Shown: one piece after another, positions 58,385 to 64,000 of the stretch
How the letters are laid out: each line of letters starts with the position of its first letter
Numbering within the stretch: position 1 is the first letter of the stretch
NCBI GenBank assembly: GCA_021234155.1
Contig: JAJEKV010000025.1
Span: forward strand, 1,939,995 to 2,003,994
Direction: 5' to 3'
DNA: 64,000 bases
From: Isoetes taiwanensis
Taxonomy: Eukaryota > Streptophyta > Lycopodiopsida > Isoetales > Isoetaceae
Notes under the pieces: model-generated
The model's input: the letters and a program-made list of their open reading frames with translations, nothing else
Databases searched by the model: none
What the model was told of the DNA's origin: nothing
Program-made: the position numbers and the translations under genes

Positions 58385-59059
58385 TTCACCCAGCTCACGT
58401 AGAGTTGAATTATATGTGAAGAATGCAGTGAAGAAGGAAACTATTCCAAAGGTTCCACAACAACCAGATAATGTAAGCTGCGGTCTTTATGTGATGGCCT
58501 TTATGCAAGCTTTTGTGGATGCCCAAGTGAATTCTAAAAGCATGGTGAGTTGTTCTTATATTTCATATAAATCCTTTGGGATGTTTTATTGTAGCGGATG
58601 TTAATTCTTGTGTTTGTTGCAGTTTTCATCAACATGGTTCGACAAGGATTTTGCACTTGGCAGAAGAAATGTATTAATAAAAGCCATGATTGAATATGGT
58701 TTGAGAAGAAGAGATGAGACAAAACAAGTTGTCACTAGGCAGAAGAGTGGTAGTTAAACTCATTCCAACTTATGGAATTTAAAGCTAATTGACTATTGTA
58801 CTTTGAAATTTATTTGAATAAGAAATTGTTTGCAACGCTTTAATTTCTATCAAGGGTTACAAACTAGAATTAGTTTAGACTTTCTGTCTTATCCTTAGGC
58901 TTGGTCCGGTTAGATGTATGGCTAACCTAACTGCCCTGGATTACTTACAGGGCTTATTATATTTGATCTCCAAGGCATTTTGGGTTACTATTGTCAATCA
59001 GCACCCAGTGACTATAATGGCACTCAAGTGCCAATCCAATTACCTGATGGAGTCTTCTT

Positions 59060-60259
59060 TTGTCGTCAGATCTTCCCTTGGATGTTCTGACAGCCATTGT
59101 AGACAAGTTGTATGAGCAAGGCATACCAAGATTTAAATTCATTTATGGTGGCAATAGATGTTGGACCCTCTTCTTAGAGGTCAATGATGGAGACGGACAT
59201 ATTTCTTTTCCCTTTGGATATTCCACTCCTCAAGTATCGAGAATCTGAAAATAGATGTGTTATGATTCTTGACCTTCCTTTCAAATGTATCTTCAATGAG
59301 GGTTGCTCTTCTTGCATACCCGATATGGCATCCATCGAGGCTAAGCTGGTGAAGACAAAGATTTGTGTTGGCTATTTGACTGGTTTGTAGGCTTGAAGAA
59401 TGCAAATGACTTTACCACTTATGTCCAAGAGCATCAATTTGATACTTCTCGTGCATACAATGACACAGTAGTTCAATGCATAAAATCTCAATATGGTGAA
59501 GACATTGATAGTTTATGGAGCTTTTGCAATAGAGGTTGCTTGCTAATTAAGAAGCCTAGCATCACAGTGAAGAGATTCACAATAATAGAAGAATCTAGTG
59601 AAGATGATGAAGGTGGAGTACAAGATGAGTGTGCTGGTACATCAGATAGCAAATAAGTCGAGGACACGGGCACATCTTCGTGTATGTATCTAACTTAGGT
59701 AATACAATTATGCTTAGATGTTGTATGTTGTAGAGCTTTTGCAATACAGGTTGTATGTACATAACTTAGATAATACAGTTATGCTTTCACATGATATACT
59801 AATAATTTTGTATGCATTGTAGATGTAAGGAATGATTTACAAAACAAATATCAAATTCTTTAACCAGCTGAAGTAGATCTTCAACCAACTGATATAGAAG
59901 AAACAAATCTAAGTTCCCAATATGTTGGCCGGGGAACTAATCCAAGGTCGAATACCATGCTTCCTGAGCTTTGGGAAATGGTTGAGAGAATCAGTGATTC
60001 AGATACTCGAAGCAATTTGCTAAATCTACTTGCAGTCCAAGGTTTACTACACAATCCTTGGGGGAGACCATCCTTTGCAGAAGTAGTGGATCAGCCAATA
60101 GGGTGGACCGGCCTTCCAATAGCCAGAGAATGCCCAACAGCAAGTGCTACTGCTATAGCACATGTAAATCCTGAAAACCGTTGGAAGAAAGGCTTGCATG
60201 ATGCAATAGTACTGAGATATTATGTTCCAAATGACATAGTGATTAGGCCTGCTTCTTAA
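59060..60259 (+). pseudogene. Unidentified coding region in element B
   Basis: Frames at 59060-59248 (LPLDVLTAIVDKLYEQGIPR), 59184-59390 (ENRCVMILDLPFKCIFNEGC), 59363-59656 (KNANDFTTYVQEHQFDTSRA, then an acidic SSEDDEGG tail) and 59957-60259 (PELWEMVERISDSDTRSNLL; GLLHNPWGRPSFAEVVDQPI) look protein-like and lie in order on one strand. They probably are exons of one gene with small frame defects. No family is recognised. The gene converges on the minus-strand transposase-like gene. Confidence 0.45.
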
Positions 60260-60539
60260 GTTATTAAGTGTGTACACTGTACTATTTGCTTCAGAAATAT
60301 AATTATGTGTACCTTTTGCACTTGTCTACAATTTGAACTTCAACATGTTCCATGCTATATTTTACAAACCAGGTAGTTCACACAGTACAAACCACTGCAA
60401 ATTCAATTCAATTCAAAAAGTAACACAATAAAAAGCACTGCAAATTCAAAGCCTTCACCTAATCCAAGGCATCCACCATTTCGGGAAGACTTCCTAGCAA
60501 CATCTCATGCACATCATCAGACAATGCAAAAGCTGCACT

Positions 60540-63500
60540 AGCATCTTTAACCACAATGATTTATCTTCTTCATGGGAAATTTAGCTCCAATAACGGACTC
60601 TCTTGGTACCAATACTTCTCTATCATCCAACGGCTTATATTTGTTATGGCAACTTGGCAATTTCGATAATAGAAGCTGATATGATACGTGTCACACTGCA
60701 TAATGCTCATTCTTGTAATCATCAATGACTGTTTGATCCAATACATGCTTTTCTCTAGTGCAAGCAAGAACATAGTATGGCACATCTTCCTCATTACCAG
60801 GAAGAGCAAAAGAAGCAAAATTATCACCAAACTGTATCACATTATGTAACTCCTCTACCTCATTTGCAAACATTGCAGTTTCTGATTCCAATTCTATACC
60901 TTCAGCATATGCACATGGGACTTTCTTCAATGTCCACTTTCCACAGTGTTGAATAGACTCACATGCCTGCCATTCAAAGTTTATGCAGGCACTGCAAAAA
61001 CAAGATAGTGGTCTAACCATCAGTAAGATTGGGTCCTCCGGACTTACGGAAGATACCGATGCCCGACTTTGGACACCGGGGAAGGGATTGCACATCAAAT
61101 GGCTTTGACCTGTCAATCTCAGCCTCCTTCACTTCCCAATACACTCTACGAACTTGAGATTTCTTGTTTCTCAAAACAACACAGGCATCATGAGCACTAT
61201 TTCAATCCCATGCTCTCTTCTTTGCTCACTGGCCAAGAGTTGCTTGGCCTTGGCAGCCTCTCTATCATGTTCCCCCTTCATGCCCTGATCCGAAGAAATT
61301 CCATTGTACACGAATGCCATGCTGACAATGGTACCTGCATATGAAGTAGAATGATCTTACGGATTTGAACCGAAAGCGGCACAACCATCGACCACACGAG
61401 ATGATACATGTGAGATCCTCCATTCTCTTTCAACCACTTTGAAGATGAAGTTGAAATGCATCTTTGTACAAAATGTGTGTCATGACTTCTATCATCGAAA
61501 ACATATAAGTGAGCAGGTCTTACGCAACTTACCATTTACCTTGAAGAGAGTGATGTGTACCAAAATAGTGATCTGGTCCACGCATTCCAATGTTCGTACA
61601 CTTCTTTGAAGGGCTGCAATGTGTAATTTTCTGCAAAGTCTACTACGATATCCGAGGAATCATCTCTTAGACTCACGAATGCTTCTCCTAAATTCCTTGC
61701 TCTGCCAATGAGCTGCAAAGTTGTGATGCACAAACTTTTTCATGTGATCAAACATGGCAGATAGCATGAAAGGAGCATCTGTTTGCTTCTCCACCAATCT
61801 TAGTCTTCTAGAAGTGCCCTTCTTTGACTTGTCGTCCATATAACGATAAGCACGCCATTTAACATCATCTTCATTATTACGATCGGTCTCTTTTGGAAAT
61901 AAGGGCATCTTTTTGCTTACCACATTTTTCACAATCCCCCCTTATGCACTTCAGATTATGCCACTCTTCCCTTTCCTCTTTTTGGCAAACCATTTCTCTC
62001 CAAAGAGTGCTAACATTACAAAATGTAAGCTTTTGTGTCTGACAAACCCCATCGTGTGTACCAATAGCACATACATCACAATTGCAACTGCAATTTATGT
62101 GAAACTTCAGCCTCATAGAGTTGAAAGCTTTTCTGAAATTCTCTGCTTGTTCATGCTTGACACAACGATGAAGTGTTTCTCTCCTTCAATTTCCTTATGC
62201 AACTTGGTTTCGGTATTGAACATTCTAATACCAACATCGCATCTGGATTCTCCTCCACAAAGTGCTCATACTGACTCGGCACGCACATTGCAAAAAGAAA
62301 ATAGGTAAGTTGGAGAAGGCATTGCATTGAATACCTTACATATCCGATTACATAAGTAAGAAATACTATGTATACCGATTACATATCGGTTGTACATGTA
62401 AAAGATTTGATTGAATCTATACATACTCGGTACATATATACGATAGATTATGTATAGTATCAATTTATAGCACATTTAATCCTACATCCTTACACTATGT
62501 ACATATATATCACATAATATACATGAAATACTTCCAAGAGCAAGTAGATGATCCCATAAAACCTCTTTTACATGTATAATACATTAAGCAAAAAGCAGAA
62601 TAAAAGGCTACATCAAAGCAAGTAAACTAAGATTGGCAAAGGAGTTCACTTCGGCACATTTAATCTTACATCCTTACACTATGTACATATATATCACATA
62701 ATATACATGAAATACTTCTAAGAGCAAGTAGATGATCCCATAAACCTCATTTACATGTATAATCTGATAAAGCAAAAGCAGAATAAAAAGGCTACATCAA
62801 AGCAAGTAAACTAAGATTGGTAGAGGAGTTCACATATGTGAATGAAAATGTACATGAAAACAAAAAAAAAACTGAAATGTAATAGTTTCTTTGACAAAAG
62901 CTTTAATACACGAGGAATGTCAAGATCTTGGATTGCATCGCTTCTTTTTCCTCACATCCACATGTACTTTGGTGAAACCTTGGTGTTGTTAAGCCAGGCC
63001 CGGATGACTTTTAGCTTGGTTTCTTCATCCAAGCGATCAAATCTAGCCTTCTGCTTTTGCTAATGCCCAAATGTTTGAACCAAAGAATTGCTATTCACTT
63101 TCTTACGCTAGCGACATATGAAAGATTTCGGGATGGCATTTGAGCATCTTGCAAGCAATTCCCTTTTGCTTCAAATCACCATTTTTCCCCACAACGATTG
63201 ATAAAAACGAGTGCTTGGCAGCCAATTTATCACCACTATTAGAGCATTTTACCTCTTCCAATCCATCTTTAAGGTTTTCTAAAATTGCATGCTTGACCAC
63301 TTTGCTTGTGAAGGCAACCCAATCACGAGGTTCAAAAAGCTCCAATAGCACACGATCTTGCAAGAATCTAGAAGCAAATAAGTACCTTTGATTAGGAGCG
63401 GAGATTCAGCTTCTTTTCTCATAACAGTAACAGCATTTTGCACAATGGTCCTTATTTTTTTGGTAACATACCTTGAGGATGTACTACCCTTTTCAATTTC

Positions 63501-63563
63501 GCTATCATGCTCTGCCATCTTCTTTTTCCCTTTCTCATCTCTCCCACTTTCGAAATTACGCAT
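60540..63563 (-). pseudogene. DFAENY-type transposase-like gene in element B
   Basis: Minus strand, N to C. Start MRNFESGRDEKGKKKMAEHD at 63563. Then ELFEPRDWVAFTSKVVKHAI and KQKGIACKMLKCHPEIFHMS (63.3-63.1 kb). After a repeat-filled gap come EWHNLKCIRGDCEKCGKQKD (61.95 kb), FVHHNFAAHWQSKEFRRSI (61.7 kb), DDSSDIVVDFAENYTLQPFK (61.63 kb), FDDRSHDTHFVQRC (61.49 kb) and, after frame changes, a GEHDREAAKAKQLLASEQRR block (61.23 kb; cf. GKGEHDGxG in element A). The C-terminus has LSCFCSACINFEWQACES and YYVLACTREKHVLDQTVIDD. Block order matches the element A gene, so they are homologous. Several frameshifts. Confidence 0.7.
62471..62836 (+). repeat. Tandem duplication of about 185 bp
   Basis: Two copies starting GCACATTTAATC(C/T)TACATC at about 62471 and 62656, over 90% alike by eye. 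They lie within the probable intron region of the transposase-like gene in element B. Confidence 0.9.
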
Positions 63564-63603
63564 GCCACCATTGTTTACTCTTCACAATTTTGAATTCACG
63601 GGA

Positions 63604-63702
63604 TGCCATCGATGTTTGCCACATTCGGTTTCAAAATCACCCGGTTGCATGTTTTCTCTGATCGCCACATTCGGTTTCAAAATCACCCGGTTGCATGTTT
63701 TC
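63604..63702 (+). repeat. Short direct repeat near the right end of element B
   Basis: GCCACATTCGGTTTCAAAAT followed by CACCCGGTTGCATGTTTTC occurs at about 63617 and again at 63664, a 47-bp period. Confidence 0.85.
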
Positions 63703-64000
63703 ACGATCCCGGAAAAAATTCAAATTGTGTTCTACTTGCTTGGTTCGATCTGGGAATTTTCTTGGAAGGAAAGTTTTCTGGAGGGAATTTTCCTGGAGGA
63801 AATTGGAGGGAGGAATTTCCTCCAGGAGTTTCGCATCAACCGCCGGCCTCTACTCGTCATAATTACAAACAAACGGGAATTTTGCCCCTTTTTAAATATA
63901 TAAGACAAAATTTATACATGAAATAAGTACATTTAAAATTCAGCAACCCGTTCAAAAGTTTACATGAATTGCCCCCTAATGTATGACACCCTAACGTGCT

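Larger units (their letters stand above)
57490..58757 (+). pseudogene. Ulp1/SENP-like (C48) cysteine protease domain, interrupted
   Basis: Ulp1-family proteases process SUMO or related modifiers. 57490-57610 gives PFYPFQAEPLIKVTKYCVET. 57677-57956 gives SKCQYIMVPVQVEDPAHHVL and VIFVLESAKN, then IIVLNSM: the catalytic His is present, but the usual HW reads HH and the DS aspartate reads NS. The end, 58400-58560, gives VPQQPDNVSCGLYVMAFMQA with the oxyanion Gln and nucleophile Cys. A last exon, 58623-58757, reads WFDKDFALGRRNVLIKAMIE and ends in TAA. A 292-bp element (58085-58376) breaks the exon between the Asn/Asp and Cys blocks. Ulp1 domains also occur in plant MULE and CACTA elements, so this may be element cargo. 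Confidence 0.78.
54097..64000. mobile_element. Candidate large DNA transposon, element B (may run past the window)
   Basis: AGCACATTAGGGTG at 54097-54110 and its near-complement CACCCTAACGTGCT at 63987-64000 form a 14-bp inverted repeat with one mismatch, and a second GGG block follows at similar spacing on both sides. Between them are plus-strand genes (54.5-60.3 kb, including a Ulp1-like protease) and a minus-strand DFAENY-type transposase-like gene (63.56-60.54 kb). The layout parallels element A. The right end coincides with the window edge, so neither the full repeat length nor a target duplication can be seen. Confidence 0.45.

Noticed and set aside
1-64000. tRNA, rRNA or organellar insertions
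   Set aside because: I looked for GGTTCGAATCC-type T-arms and for rRNA-like or plastid gene blocks by eye and found none. A covariance-model scan would be needed to exclude tRNAs fully.

Overview
The window looks like plant nuclear DNA: AT-rich, spliced genes with short GT-AG introns and long polypyrimidine tracts, a PORR-domain fragment (a plant-specific family), and decayed plant transposable elements of nearly every class. The species cannot be named from the sequence. Low gene density and many old, nested elements suggest a large, repeat-rich genome such as a fern or gymnosperm, but this is inference.

Two genes look intact. At 13.72-16.82 kb (+) a 14-exon gene can be read without a frameshift. 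Its 546-residue product has an N-terminal stretch like the SMARCAL1 RPA-binding motif, three tandem HARP-like repeats split by introns at equivalent places, a long acidic tract, a SUMO-interacting-type motif (LIDLT) and a C-terminal RING-H2 finger, with no SNF2 ATPase. At 42.29-42.81 kb (-) a 172-residue protein has one membrane segment and a KVRF (RVxF-type) motif, with an apparent 5'UTR intron.

The rest is mostly mobile DNA. Elements with defined edges: a 5'-truncated LINE (2649-5086, 18-bp target duplication); three hAT-type elements with exact 8-bp duplications (7794-8618 with a hairpin array, 10386-11825 with a hAT dimerisation domain, 53179-53631); a fourth small element with an 8-bp duplication (58085-58376) inside a Ulp1-like gene; and a second LINE (44753-45468, -). 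Two Helitron 3' ends lie at 2196-2199 and 29670-29673. A pogo/Tigger-like transposase relic spans about 18.9-20.7 kb. From 46.7 to 52.5 kb a CACTA element (TNP2, DUF4218 and DUF4216-like pieces) sits in a Ty1/copia relic and is itself split by about 2.4 kb of insertions, including one of two related foldback elements (21.33 and 49.74 kb).

The least familiar material is a pair of large candidate elements. Element A (33842-41599, 29-bp perfect terminal inverted repeats) and element B (54097 to the window end, 14-bp near-perfect inverted repeats) both carry, on the minus strand near the right end, related decayed reading frames with the signatures DFAENY, DDxxHDT(H/L)FVQ and GKGEHDGxG. Each also carries different plus-strand cargo: an FCP1-like phosphatase in A and a Ulp1-like cysteine protease in B. 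I could not assign this transposase-like family to a named superfamily. Other relics are a protein kinase, a Ty3/gypsy integrase, a Myb/SANT (trihelix-like) gene, a BIRC6-like fragment and the PORR fragment.
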